Of a stretch of DNA of 64,000 bases, positions 1 to 9,870 are shown one piece after another (the stretch's first letter is position 1; every line of letters starts with the position of its first letter). Both the position numbers and the translations under genes were made by a program. The DNA is from Plutella xylostella (Eukaryota > Arthropoda > Insecta > Lepidoptera > Plutellidae): positions 3,038,001 through 3,102,000 of the forward strand of contig NC_064010.1 in assembly GCF_932276165.1 (NCBI RefSeq). Reading direction: 5' to 3'. The notes beneath the pieces are model-generated. The model was not told the origin of the DNA. It worked only from the letters and a program-made list of their open reading frames with translations, and searched no databases.

Positions 1-232
1 AGAGCCATTGATGAAACATATACTGATGTGTAGCCCATGACTACAGTATATCCTGGTGGTATATTATTATGAGGCATGGGAGAACAAAGATATAGGTGCT
101 GAAAGATGAAGTCTTTGTACTGTACTAGTGTTTTCCTCAAGATAACAATTTTTTCAAAAGTGGTTTAGATTTTTTAAAATATTTTACCCTCATTTGGAAC
201 ACCTTTATTACTGAATAAAAATAGGTTTGGTT

Positions 233-293
233 AGTGGCTGCAAGAGCTGACTGCCAACCTCCAATGCACTATAAGAAGAAGAAGTGGCTGCAA
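233..293 (+). mobile_element. 39-bp LINE 3'-end remnant with 11-bp TSD
   Basis: AGTGGCTGCAA occurs at 233-243 and 283-293. Between them lie 39 bases (GAGCTGACTGCCAACCTCC ... AAGAAGAAG) that match the extreme 3' end of the LINE fragment at 22626-22816 read on its coding strand. The related repeat at 6990-7110 lacks the insert, which supports insertion. Very strong 5' truncation is typical of target-primed reverse transcription. Confidence 0.7.
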
Positions 294-334
294 AGCGGGT
301 CAGATTTTGCCATTCGCTTTTGCCGGAAAAAAGC

Positions 335-398
335 TGGTACGCGCTACGGGCTACGGGCTACGGGCTACGGGCTACGGACTACGGACTACGGGCTACGA
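335..398. repeat. Heptamer tandem repeat (GCTACGG)n
   Basis: About eight tandem copies of GCTACGG, with GACTACG variants. GCTACG-type words continue loosely to 425 and recur at 30690-30780. Confidence 0.85.
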
Positions 399-430
399 AT
401 TACTATTGTAGCATTTCGTAGCAATTTTAG

Positions 431-1162
431 TATAAAATTAGGGCCTATAGATTTACAGCTGAGCACGTACAGACAAACTATAAAGTCCTGACATCAAAGA
501 GTGCGATTTTGCTAAGACTTTTTATGATCATCAGTTATTTACTTATATTTACATACATTTTAAAAATAAAATACCGATTGTTTATGGAGTTTCAACGGAT
601 TTGTCCTTTAATAAATATAATAGATCGATTAAATACGATCTTAAACAATTAGTTAGGATCCACTTCCGTTTTCACGACTTTATAGTTGGACTGTAGGTTG
701 GTTTAGAATATTGAATATTGCCTCAGCAAGAGATTTACTCCCTGAAAAGTCTGTAAGCTGAATTGCAGCTGTCAGTGCATTCACGAGCAGGCTCTTTACA
801 CGTGATTCATAGAAATGCATCGACCCATTTGAAATACCTCTTTGGCGATGCATATTGCAAATTACGCTCCACTGGAGAGGTCTTAAGGCTACATGACACG
901 ATAAGTGTAGATTTGTAGAACCTTCTCGAACTTACCTGTAACAAAATAAACTGAAATCAGATAAATGCTTTAACAAAATACGTATCTGCTTAAATATGCT
1001 CATAGACTTAGAAAGATTAATGGTTATCAGGTTCAGAGGTACATATCCAATATCGTTGTTAGTTATCAAAGTATATATTTTATCTATGTTGCAAAATAAA
1101 TGCAGGGAAGTCTCTCGTTTTTTAACAGACTGTACCAACAATTTCATTTTGGTTCCGGAAAA
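431..1162. other. No recognisable feature
   Basis: AT-rich sequence upstream of LTR element 1. Only short ORFs without recognisable domains; I see no repeat I can name. Confidence 0.4.
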
Positions 1163-1166
1163 TGTA

Positions 1167-1331
1167 TGTGGGGTTTGGAACTCAGAGGAAGTGTCTATGG
1201 TGAGGAATGACAGAGTGTGAGAAAAAGGAAAGAAGAGTGAAAGACGAAAGACGTGTATTATTTGGATTAATTTTAATAAAAAACTGAATAAAAGCCGATT
1301 AAATCTAAAAGCCAGTATTTTTTATACCACA
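1167..1331 (+). repeat. 5' LTR of element 1
   Basis: 165 bp, starting TGTGGGGTTTGG and ending ATACCACA. It matches 3623-3786 nearly throughout. AATAAAAG in the LTR is a candidate polyadenylation signal. The LTR is short for a gypsy-like element. Confidence 0.93.
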
Positions 1332-1333
1332 AT

Positions 1334-1351
1334 TGGGGGCTCGGCCGCGAT
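1334..1351 (+). promoter_or_regulatory. Primer binding site, tRNA-Pro type, degenerate
   Basis: TGGGGGCTCGGCCGCGAT lies two bases after the 5' LTR. It differs at two positions from the exact element 2 site at 36030-36047. The tRNA-Pro assignment rests on the known complement used by murine leukaemia-type retroviruses. Confidence 0.75.
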
Positions 1352-1564
1352 TTAAACCTAAAAATATCAGATTGGCAAGATTTATTTGGCGAAATTCAAA
1401 ATTCTAAATACGGTGTAGCGGCCATTTTTGGAGATTGGCCGTGGAAAAGACGGAAAGACGACGGGGGCAATTTTTTTTAAAGACGATTAAAAATTGCACC
1501 ACTACGACGACGACGACGACGCCACGACGGTGAAAACCAAAAAAAAAAAAAAAAAAAACTCCTC

Positions 1565-3490
1565 ATGTACGACGACGGAGAACGTGGGGACTCAAGGAAA
1601 ACGACGACGAGGATGACGAGGACGAGGGCGGCAGCAGCGGCAACGGCGGGGTGTTCAGCAAACATGATGAACTACGCGGAGGAGCTGGTGCCGAAATTCA
1701 GCGGGCAGGACAGAATGTACGTGGCCTCGCGATGGGTGGAAGACGTAGAAGATAACGCTGAGATCTTCGGATGGTCTGCGTTACAACAGCTGGTGGTGGC
1801 CCGCAGATCACTGACGGGGACGGCGGCGCTATGGCTTCGGGCTGAAAAGCCATTCAAGACATGGGACGCGCTGAAGTCGGCCATACTAAATGAGTTTCCA
1901 GATACGGTGGATGGGAAGGCCATTCACGAAATCATGAGTGCTAGAAAGAAGCAGCAAGAAGAGAGCTGTATAGACTACCTCCTAGTGATGAAGGAGCTAG
2001 CAAAAAGAGGAGAATTAATTGACAGTGTGGCTATACAATACATTATCGACGGGATAGTAGACGTCGAAACGAATAAAATTATGTTGTACGGCGCTACAAC
2101 CTACAGTGACCTAAAAGAGAAGTTGAGAATCTATGAAACTGTGAAAAAGAAGATGAAGACGCAGGAAGTGCAGCACAGAAGATGGCAACCTAGAGATGAA
2201 GCTGAAAAGAGTGACAGGAGAAAGTGCTACAGTTGTGGAGGAAGCAGTCATATTTCCCCTGAGTGTCCACATAAAAATAGAGGGATGAAGTGTTTTAAAT
2301 GCAACTCATTTGGTCATATTTCATCAGAATGTCGACAAAAACCAAAACACGATGAAGTTTGCAACGGTAGTGGGGTTCGCAAATCAACAACAATGGAGGT
2401 GGGTGCAACCAACGATGCAAATTTTCGTCCAACAATGCGTGCGGAAAGAAGTTCCCAACAACAGCCGACGACATCGCGTCAAACGTTGTGCATCGTTGAT
2501 TCACTCAATGAAGGTGTGAACGAAAAAGGTGAAAGATGTCAATGTCAAAAACAACAACAACAAACAATCATGTCAATTAAGAGAGGCGAAATTATGGAAA
2601 ATAAGACGATTAAAGACGAAAAGAAGGATAATGAGGATATTAAAAGACACACAACAGTGGTGGAAATACGCGGAAAAGAAGTGAATGCTTTGATTGATTC
2701 CGGAAGTGACGCCAACGTGATTTCTATGGACTTGTACCAGCAGATCGGTTCGCCGGAGTGTTTCGACGACAACAAGATATACACAGGACTTGGTTCGCAA
2801 GTGAAATCAGTCGGAGAGTGCTTATTAAATGGGATGGTGAATCGACAAGAATATAAGGACATCAATTCTGTAATTATGGACACTAAAGACGTACCACACT
2901 CGATGATTTTAGGCAATCCTTTTCTAAAAAATGTAACGTGTCTTTTAAATGACGGTAAGGTGATTATGTTGCCAACAGACGAAGAGTTAATACCTACCAA
3001 TATAGGTTATCAGGTGGACAAAGAAGTTAAACAAAAGGTGAAGAGGATGGTACAATCCTATGAACCAAAGACTGAGAAGGATGTGAACAGAGAAGTACAT
3101 CAAATTTTGAAAGATGAGATACCAGTAACTCAGCGACCGATACGGTTAGCTTTGAAGGAGCAACAAGGAGTAGAAAAGCAAGCAGAATATGAGAGTCTCA
3201 AGGTGATTATGGAGATGTTAAAAGAAAAAGGATATCAAGATTACTGTATGAGCAATGGACTGTTACACAAGGGCATGCATATGCAACTGATCACACCAAG
3301 AGGTTTGAAAGGAGTAGAAATGAGAATAATTAAGAGACTTCAGAATATTGCCCACAGAAAGAGCAGAAAACTAATAAAAAAGATGAAAAGAAAGGAGGAA
3401 AAGAAGATGAAAAGAAAGAAGACAAGAAAGAAGAAAAGAAAGGAAGTTATATTGGGGGAAAGAAAGATAAAAGTGATGATGAACGAATGA
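1565..3490 (+). CDS. Gag-protease polyprotein of element 1, with truncated Pol remnant
   Basis: A 641-codon ORF starting at ATG 1565 after GAC-rich sequence and a run of about 19 A. Residues 35-190 are Gag-like and align with element 2 (KFSGQD, WVEDVEDNAEIF, SLTGTAALWL, SARKKQ). Two CCHC zinc knuckles follow: C221-C224-H229-C234 and C243-C246-H251-C256. The protease has DSG at 378-380 and a downstream ILGNPFL motif. After about residue 535 (the start of RT in element 2) the protein jumps to sequence matching the region before integrase, then ends in a Lys/Arg-rich tail. No RT YxDD, RNase H or DDE core remains. Gag, protease and the RT start are all in one frame, which suggests the family makes a single Gag-Pol polyprotein. 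Likely role: capsid formation and processing, with replication enzymes supplied in trans (inference). Confidence 0.9.
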   Translation: MYDDGERGDSRKTTTRMTRTRAAAAATAGCSANMMNYAEELVPKFSGQDRMYVASRWVEDVEDNAEIFGWSALQQLVVARRSLTGTAALWLRAEKPFKTWDALKSAILNEFPDTVDGKAIHEIMSARKKQQEESCIDYLLVMKELAKRGELIDSVAIQYIIDGIVDVETNKIMLYGATTYSDLKEKLRIYETVKKKMKTQEVQHRRWQPRDEAEKSDRRKCYSCGGSSHISPECPHKNRGMKCFKCNSFGHISSECRQKPKHDEVCNGSGVRKSTTMEVGATNDANFRPTMRAERSSQQQPTTSRQTLCIVDSLNEGVNEKGERCQCQKQQQQTIMSIKRGEIMENKTIKDEKKDNEDIKRHTTVVEIRGKEVNALIDSGSDANVISMDLYQQIGSPECFDDNKIYTGLGSQVKSVGECLLNGMVNRQEYKDINSVIMDTKDVPHSMILGNPFLKNVTCLLNDGKVIMLPTDEELIPTNIGYQVDKEVKQKVKRMVQSYEPKTEKDVNREVHQILKDEIPVTQRPIRLALKEQQGVEKQAEYESLKVIMEMLKEKGYQDYCMSNGLLHKGMHMQLITPRGLKGVEMRIIKRLQNIAHRKSRKLIKKMKRKEEKKMKRKKTRKKKRKEVILGERKIKVMMNE

Positions 3491-3590
3491 TGATGAATGT
3501 GTGTGTTTTAAGGTGTAATGTCGTATTTGTTTCTTATTATTAGTTGAGGTGTTAATATTGTATAATTTATATTGTTTTTAAAATGCACAT

Positions 3591-3622
3591 GCTGAGGGCA
3601 GCATGACTGCAGGATGGCCGAG
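3591..3622 (+). promoter_or_regulatory. Conserved block before the 3' LTR (plus-strand priming region)
   Basis: GCTGAGGGCAGC, then AGGATGGCCGAG, directly abutting the 3' LTR. The same two words sit at 40491-40523 before the 3' LTR of element 2, although the LTRs differ. By position this should be the polypurine-tract equivalent, yet it is not a clean purine run. Confidence 0.65.
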
Positions 3623-3786
3623 TGTGGGGTTTGGAACTCAAAGGAAGTGTCTATGGTGAGGAATGACAGAGTGTGACAAAAAGGAAGAGGAGTGAAAGAC
3701 GAAAGACGTGTATTATTTGGATTAATTTTAATAAAAAACTGAATAAAAGCCGATTAAATCTAAAAGCCAGTATTTTCAATACCACA
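3623..3786 (+). repeat. 3' LTR of element 1
   Basis: 164 bp matching 1167-1331, with differences near bases 19, 55, 65 and close to the 3' end. Followed by the TGTA target duplication. Confidence 0.93.
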
Positions 3787-3790
3787 TGTA

Positions 3791-4659
3791 TAAACACTTA
3801 AAAAATACCTATCTCTTCGTTGGGTTTGGATGAAACATAGCCATTACAGAGTGATCCAAAAGTGATATAGTAAGTTGACTCATCTCACAATTCAGATCAA
3901 TATTATGGAATAGCCAGACAATTCTGAAATACAGGAAATGAACAGAGAATTTCTAGTTTCTAGTCAAATGCAAAAGTACCCTAACGCAACTTTTCGTGTT
4001 TTTTTGGAACGTATAAAGGTAAGTTTCCATCTATCGGTATCGCACCAAACGGATTGATTTAAGCAATAAAACCGCCTTATTTGTAGTATTTTATATATAA
4101 GTTGTGGAATTGTAATGTTTTCTTTAATGGTGCAAAAGAAAGAGTATTCTATTCTATTGTCATAAGAGTATGTAGAAACGGCGGCGGGTCGGCAATGCCG
4201 ATGAATAAACGCACTTGTATGATTATTTTTTATACAAAGAATACTGAATGCGAAACGTCCGTTGCGTACGATGCCGAAAAGTAGACGCTTACTTTACATA
4301 TTCGCGGCTAAAGAATACCATTATTCACTGCCAGTGCAATATAATGGTTTAATGATATAAAACACAGGGTTATTAATATACAAGATAACTTAATACCGCG
4401 ATATAGGCTGAAAAATAGTGACATCTACGTAAATTACATGAAAGCTATTTCATAACTGAACATACCGCCCACCAAGAACGTACGTTCTTCATTACCACCA
4501 GCCAAAAATAAATGAATATGAATATGAATACCGATTCAGATTTCAATACTATTGAGAATCGTGGTTTTCCATTTCGCACTAAGCATGAACTAGGTACAAC
4601 TATTTATTTCGTTCATCAGTTACTGGGCTCTGACAGGCGTTCTCAAGAGGGACGAAACG
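3791..4659. other. Unassigned AT-rich sequence
   Basis: No domain-bearing ORF. 4025-4060 and 4160-4220 hold phrases (ACCAAACGGATTG, GGCAATGCCGATGAA) that recur at 33140-33225, so part of this is an old dispersed repeat. Confidence 0.35.
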
Positions 4660-4662
4660 TTA

Positions 4663-4858
4663 GTGTCGCCGCACACGGGCCACTGGCCACAGCCACAAAC
4701 GCCGCCACGAGAAGCTTTTGTAGGGTAACGATTTGTAGCGTGTGGCCGCCACCGGCGCCAACCGTGTGCGGCGAGTCCATAAAATGTACGAAAATTACAG
4801 GAAATATGCCAGAGGCGGTGTTTTGTGGTTGTGGCCGGTAGCCCGTGTGCGGGAGCCC
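4663..4858. mobile_element. GC-rich TIR MITE, TTA-flanked (Harbinger-like)
   Basis: The left arm (CGCCGCACACGGGCCACTGG...) is the imperfect inverse of the right arm (...CCGGTAGCCCGTGTGCGGG). TTA flanks both sides (4660-4662, 4859-4861). No coding capacity. Much more GC/CpG-rich than its surroundings. Confidence 0.7.
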
Positions 4859-4968
4859 TTAGGGTGAAATTTGACAGTGGACGTCATGTGGTTGCAGAAA
4901 AGTTGTTTTGGCGCGTATGAAACAGCCTCAATAAAATACTGAATTCCCATTGAACATATAGGTATTAT

Positions 4969-5256
4969 GACGGTCGAATGGCGTAGTGGTTAGTGGCCCT
5001 GACTGCTATGCCGGAGGTCCCGGGTTCGATTCCCGGCTGGGGCAGATATCCAGGTGCTAAGAATCCCCGGGCTACGGACGGCTACCACACCGAATTGGCA
5101 AACGTTGTGTGGGACGCCCTCCGGCTATATGGGGTGACGACTTGCGAAATGTGGCTGGTTATGATTTGATGCGGAAAGCTTTAGATTGCATCCCGTGGCT
5201 TGCTTTGCGAGAGGCCTACGTCCAGCAGTGGACTGGCTATAGGCAGATGATGATGA
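4969..5256 (+). mobile_element. SINE family A, tail type 3 (LINE-like tail)
   Basis: The tRNA-like head has an A-box-like GGCGTAGTGGTTAGTGG and a B-box GGTTCGATTCC. The last about 45 bases (GAGGCCTACGTCCAGCAGTGG ... GATGATGATG) match the 3' end of the LINE copies at 31020-31205 and 32390-32590, so the SINE probably uses that LINE's machinery. Confidence 0.85.
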
Positions 5257-6215
5257 CGTACTAATATTTATATAAATATATATGAGTACAGTATGTTAAG
5301 ATTATACAGTACATTATAATTAGGAAAGAATATTTTATTTATCTTTCTGTAGAAAAATATTTCCATAGTTATTATTATACTTTCCTAATGTCATTGGGAC
5401 CAACGGGTCAGTAGTCAGTGGTCTACCGACTGAGTAGATTCAAGTACTTAAATTCGCATTTCTTAATTCATTTATATTTCCCATAATATACCTACTCTAG
5501 ATGTAAACATATAAAATACTTTACTTAATAAAAATAAAAATCTGCCATAAAACCTTAAAAAATTGCCTTTCAACCATTTTACCGAAGAAATCTTCAATAA
5601 ATTCACACTGGCTGGCTAATAACGCGCAGAAAAAAGTTCTTTATTTTTTAATCCCGCGAAAACGGCCAGTAGGTAGCTCTCGAAATTCAAAAACGTTCGC
5701 CCCAGTCCCGCGGTAGACTGTTGCCATGGCAACCTGATCGATTGGTACCCTATAGTGGTCTCATTCTTTCCCGCCACCCATCTCATAAGCTGTCTCTGTC
5801 TCTCGTTTACCATTACGAATATTATTTTAATTTTTATAACCGCCATGGCTTTGGCGCGGACGTCTGTGGACAATAATTTATTAGTCTTAAGTGGATTAAA
5901 AAGGGATAAGTATCTACATACCTACATACATAGTGGCTGATGTATAAATATTATATTTTTGACGTGCATATGGTACTTACCTACTTACGGGGGTGCTTTT
6001 TTTTGTTTTTTTTTTTTTTTTTTTAAGATTTAAGGCGAATCTAAGTAGTGGCCTTATCGTTTCGTTCCAATTTCTGTAACACACGTAGTTAAACATGCTA
6101 TATGTTGCAGAAATGCTAACGGCATCTTAGTCTGTGGTGAAGACTGTATATTCTGTGTAAGCCTTACAAAGCATACACCGCACACACCGACTATGCGCTA
6201 CATTATTATAAAACA
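5257..6215. other. Unassigned AT-rich sequence with poly(T)
   Basis: No recognisable gene. The reverse strand of 5616-5873 is open for 85 codons without any known motif. A poly(T) run lies at about 5998-6024. Confidence 0.35.
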
Positions 6216-6366
6216 CTAGCTGTGCCCGCGAGCTTCGCTTCGCCTTAAAAAGTTTTCCCGTGGGAATTCCGGGATAAAAAGTAGCCTATGTTCTTTCCCA
6301 TGGTCTATACCATATGTATACCAAATTTCATTCAAATCCGTTCAGTAGTTTTGGCGTGAAAGAGTA

Positions 6367-6401
<35 letters not shown>

Positions 6402-6435
6402 CAGTTACTTTCGCATTTATAATATTAGTTAGGAT
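6216..6435 (+). mobile_element. LINE-tail repeat family Z (CR1/Zenon-like tail), copy 1
   Basis: Begins CTAGCTGTGCCCGCGAGCTTCG, contains GTGGGAATTCCGGGATAAAA and ATCCGTTCAGTAGTTTTGGCG, a (CAGA)n run at 6368-6401, and ends CGCATTTATAATATTAGTTAGGAT. Further copies at 14043, 22422 and 57479, with partial pieces at 6662-6720, 51535 and 53930. The CR1/Zenon label is from general familiarity and not tested. Confidence 0.75.
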
Positions 6436-6507
6436 ACCTATCATTTTGTGGGAGCAAATAATCTCACTGGAAAGGAGAATGGCAATTTCTCTATAGCGCC
6501 ATGAGCG

Positions 6508-7110
6508 GCCATTGATGAAACATACACTGATGTGTAGTCCGTGACTACAGTATATACTGGTATTAATTTTATTATTATGAGGCATGGGAGAACGAAGATA
6601 TAAGTGCCGAAAGATCAAGTCTTTCTACTGTACTAGATGTTACCCTTGAGCTAAAAATAGTTTTTAAAAGTGTTCCCGTGGGAATTCCTGGATAAAAAGT
6701 ATTCTATGTTACTTCGGGATAACGGGAACTTGAATAGAATGAAATAATTTTTGAAATTGATCTCTTTATAAAAATAGGTTTCCGAGTGTGAAATGTGCAA
6801 AAATAATCTTGATATTATTTACAGAAATAAAATCATGTACCTAATACATTTTGTGATGCATCACTATGTATTGGGAATCTCATGATTTAGATTATAAAAC
6901 TTGTTTGTGCGTGTACTATTCATCAAAAACTTATGTAACGAAAAAAAAAAAAAAATTAATTTACTTTTGAACCCTAATATCTCAAGAACCCCATGGTTTA
7001 GATTTTTTAAAATATTTTTCCCTGATAGTAGACATTTTTATCAATAACTTAAAATAGGTTTGGTTAGTGGCTGCTAACTTACGCAAAGCGGGTCAGGTTT
7101 CGCCATTCTT
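6508..7110. repeat. Dispersed repeat, copy 2 (see 1-430)
   Basis: Matches the first 320 bases of the window in two blocks. A piece of LINE-tail family Z (GTTCCCGTGGGAATTCCTGGATAAAA, 6668-6695) lies between the blocks and is absent from copy 1. Confidence 0.55.
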
Positions 7111-7144
7111 CTTTGTTTCTAAAAAAATCCAGTGAGAAAAGGCT

Positions 7145-7255
7145 GCTAAATGACGCCGCCGCCGTCTGCAGTATTGAAGTAAGTAGGTACATTGATTTAA
7201 TTCTAAATTTGAATGTTTAAAAAAATATGAGTAATTTTGGTGTGAATGGGGGCTA
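7145..7255 (-). mobile_element. Fragment of TA-type MITE family M
   Basis: GACGCC...GTCTGCAGTATTGAAGT and TTTGGTGTGAATG match the reverse strand of family M (intact copy 48899-49134). Ends are lost. Confidence 0.4.
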
Positions 7256-7737
7256 ACGCGTGTGAATTTGCCGCTAGGGGCGCTAGTGTGCACTGAGGTC
7301 AAGTGACATTTTACTTTTCATATAATTTGTTTGGCGGGCTTCGTGATAAATTATATTTTCGTTCATTTCCCTGTTGAAAAGTGATCTCTTTTTGCGAAAT
7401 TATCGCAAATATGGATTATTTGTCGTTGAAAGCTGAATAATTAAGGAAAAGAGGCGCAAAAATAAGCAGTCTCAAAGAGCAGCTAATTTCGAGGTTAGTT
7501 TGTTTACTGTTTACAAACTTATTTTTTACGAAGTGTATGCTTGTTTGCTTAGGTAACAGCTATGTTTTTTTCTTTTTACAGATACCAAGACTATGACCGT
7601 AACAGTAACTTGGTTGGAAACGTAGAGGACAGCATCATACAACAAAATGATTCAGTGTACTGTTGAGTGGACTTCAGAAACTTTGTATAGCAGTGTGAAC
7701 ACTAAAAATTAAACTCCAGATCTAGATATTATCACCA
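7256..7737. other. Unassigned sequence
   Basis: No domain or repeat recognised. 7380-7640 has codon-like stretches but stops in all frames. Confidence 0.3.
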
Positions 7738-7965
7738 ATGAGTACTTTGGAATTTATGTACAATGTATACCATCGCTCTTACGGTTAGTTAAAACATCGT
7801 GATAAAACCTGCACATCTAGATTTTCGAACCCAACAACCTGCAGAGGACCAGCGTGGTAGGAAATGGTCCAAGCTTAGGAGTGGAGTTTAGACCTTAAGG
7901 CGATATGCACAAAGGCTCCATTCGAGTGAGCCAGGTACAGGTACTGACACCCCCACAAATAATAT
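7738..7965 (+). mobile_element. SINE family B, 5'-truncated
   Basis: Matches the body of SINE B copies at 27186, 48164 and 54023 (ACAATGTATACCATCGCTCTTACGG, GGACCAGCGTGGTAGGAAATGG, TCGAGTGAGCCAGGTACAGG). The tRNA-like head is missing. Confidence 0.75.
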
Positions 7966-7973
7966 AATACTTA

Positions 7974-8115
7974 GGGTCTGTTTCACAATGTCTGGTTAGT
8001 GGCTACCTGACGGATAAAATACATGCTGTCACTCTCTGTTATTATTTTTTAGACAGTGACAGCATGTATTTTATCCGACAGGTAGCGCCTAACCAGACAT
8101 TGTGAAACAGGGGCC
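7974..8115. mobile_element. Foldback MITE, GGGCCTGTTTCACAATGTCTGG ends, copy 1
   Basis: Two arms of about 60 bp pair almost fully (CTGTTTCACAATGTCTGGTT / AACCAGACATTGTGAAACAG). Flanked by TTA on the left and TTG on the right. Two other copies, at 21732 and 27992, have exact TAA and TTA duplications. TSD and ends fit PIF/Harbinger MITEs. Confidence 0.85.
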
Positions 8116-8995
8116 TTGTATACTATACTACCATTATTTAGTTTCAACTAACAACTCAACCAGCATTCATTGTGTGGATTACTAATGTGTTATATTTTTT
8201 GTATAGCAGTGTGTTTAAACGGAAAGGATAAATAAAAGTTGAATCAGTGTGTAATTCTTTTATTTTTATTGTATTTATTAAATGCCTAATCCTTATTTAC
8301 ATTATGTTCTTTCTGAAATTGTTTATAATGATTTTCACAAACAAGAGATTGTCGGATAATAATTATTTCACATGCCACTGTTTTAGAACAGTTTTATCAC
8401 TTGTTAACATAAGTCCTCCTTTTCTTTCCAAACATAACGGATCTACACTACATTGCGGCATAGTAACTCGATGTGATGATAGTTATTTTATAATTAATAA
8501 GCTTATAAGATTCAAAATTTTAAAACTTTATTTCGCGCCAATTTGATACAGTCTCTTTTGATAAGTTTGACAGCTATGGTACCTCTTGACCTCAGCGACA
8601 GTGGCGCCAACTGGTGAGCAAAAAAACGGTAGTCCCCATTGGGGTCCTACCTACCACCATTTCACAAACTCTCTCTCTCTCTGTCTCTCTCTCTCTAAGG
8701 AGAAGAAATATATTAGCTGAGGCGAGGTTTACTATGTATAATGGTTTAGATGAACCTATAATATCCCAAGAGCTGTGCGTTAGTGCCCACAACCGGCGTA
8801 GTTGACCAGATTAGCCAGATCAGCGTAATCTGTTCACAGTCTACAAGCTGGACATAATTGAGTTGGCTTGGCTCAGTGGTCGAAGCCACTGGGCTGCGAC
8901 CGGGTGGCCTACTCCGGTTTTGCGATTATTTTTTACAATAATAAGTTTATCTAAAGTTTATAAGTAATAACGTAACCAACGTGAAACAAAGACAT
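8116..8995. other. AT-rich spacer with TC microsatellite and tRNA-like scrap
   Basis: No gene recognised. A (TC)n microsatellite lies at 8668-8697. 8862-8930 resembles a tRNA-like head (TTGGCTCAGTGGTCGAAGCC) without a convincing B-box, possibly a decayed SINE. Confidence 0.35.
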
Positions 8996-9080
8996 TTATT
9001 TATTCTTTTATTGCACAATACACAGAAGTAATTAAGTAGGAACAATCAGGCGGACTTAATGCTAAAAGCATTTTCTACCA
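8996..9080 (-). mobile_element. LINE 3'-UTR family D fragment (hairpin tail)
   Basis: TTATTCTTTTATTGCAC begins the reverse-strand tail. GGCGGACTTAATGCTAAAAGCATTTTCTACCAG is the conserved block; it contains the stem AATGC/GCATT. Confidence 0.6.
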
Positions 9081-9094
9081 GTCAACCTGCAGGA

Positions 9095-9300
9095 GGTACA
9101 TTCTATACTAACGTCGCATAACTTTTGAACGACTAAGCCAACGTTGGTAAAATATGGCTAAAAACGCTCGGGGTAACATAACTTGTTACCTGTGACCCTA
9201 AAATCATAACCAAAATCGGTTCACTCATTCCGGAGTTGCTTTACACATACACGTTAAACTTAAAACATCCCTCTTTATCCGTCGCGGGTAAAAAATGGGT
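9095..9300 (+). mobile_element. LINE-tail family E fragment, copy 1
   Basis: Shares CGCATAACTTTTGAACGACTAAGCC, AATCGGTTCA and ACGTTAAACTTAAAACATCCC with 24960-25170 and 53275-53515. Noncoding and decayed. Confidence 0.5.
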
Positions 9301-9435
9301 AATGTAAGTTCACATAGTGTTTCTTATATTTAAGAAGGGTTCATGATAAATGAGCTTCCCTGAGTGATGTAGGTATATCAACTTTTATATGTATACCATA
9401 CAAAGTGGTACCGTAAGGGTCTCAGCACATAGAAA

Positions 9436-9703
9436 CGTAACGTAAAGGGATCGCCTTTTTTTTCTTCTTCTTCTTATCGTGTCGACGACAAACCAACAAA
9501 GTCGCTAAATAATACATGCCCAGAACTGGGCCACTGATACTGCACCGCTGGTAGCGGTCATGAGCTCTTCCCGCGTACAGGTGTAGGGACACGCGGGGCA
9601 TGAAGTGAGGTGCACCATAGTTTGTGGCGCTTCACACAAGCAGTTCAGATTTTGTGCATCCGTGTATCCCCCACCAGAAAAAGAGGCGATCCCTTTACGT
9701 TAG
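9436..9703 (-). pseudogene. LINE C-terminal zinc-knuckle fragment between 22-bp inverted arms
   Basis: On the reverse strand 9525-9672 reads CEAPQTMVHLTSCPACPYTC, then TREELMTATSGAVSVAQFWA and a stop, a Cys/His-rich end of the kind found at the C-terminus of non-LTR retrotransposon proteins. The fragment is enclosed by inverted copies of ACGTAAAGGGATCGCCT (9438-9456 and 9683-9702). Only the last about 55 codons remain. Confidence 0.6.
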
Positions 9704-9870
9704 GGTGCTTACATAGAGAATCGGGTTCCCTGTATCTACTTGTACCGAGCCATATCACGTACGTGTAACAAGGAGCATTTCCCGGATTTTTTAATGTCAT
9801 GAACGCTTTCGCATAATCAGGTTATCGGTACAGGTAGATACAGGAAACCCGATTCTCTATGTAAGCACCC
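9703..9870. mobile_element. TIR MITE, TTA-flanked
   Basis: The arms GGGTGCTTACATAGAGAATCG... and their inverse run about 48 bp with few mismatches. Exact TTA lies at 9700-9702 and 9871-9873. Confidence 0.85.

Larger units (their letters stand above)
1..430. repeat. Dispersed repeat, copy 1 (second copy at 6508-7110)
   Basis: Bases 1-135 match 6508-6645 closely (shared phrases such as ACTGATGTGTAG, TGAGGCATGGGAGAAC, GTACTAG). Bases 162-310 match 6990-7110 (GGTTTAGATTTTTTAAAAT, AATAGGTTTGGTTAGTGGCTG, AAAGCGGGTCAG). The spacing between matching blocks differs, so both copies carry separate insertions. No coding potential seen and no family assigned. Confidence 0.6.
1163..3790 (+). mobile_element. 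LTR retrotransposon element 1 (Ty3/gypsy-like, internally deleted)
   Basis: Complete element bounded by a TGTA target duplication (1163-1166, 3787-3790) with LTRs of TG...CA form. It encodes Gag and protease, then jumps to sequence corresponding to the RT-integrase junction of element 2, so RT, RNase H and nearly all integrase are missing. It should depend on proteins from a relative such as element 2. The LTRs differ at about five sites plus one indel, so it is older than element 2 but not ancient. Confidence 0.93.

Noticed and set aside
5616..5873. 85-codon reverse-strand ORF as a host exon
   Set aside because: No domain, no splice context I could trust, and no similarity I recognise.
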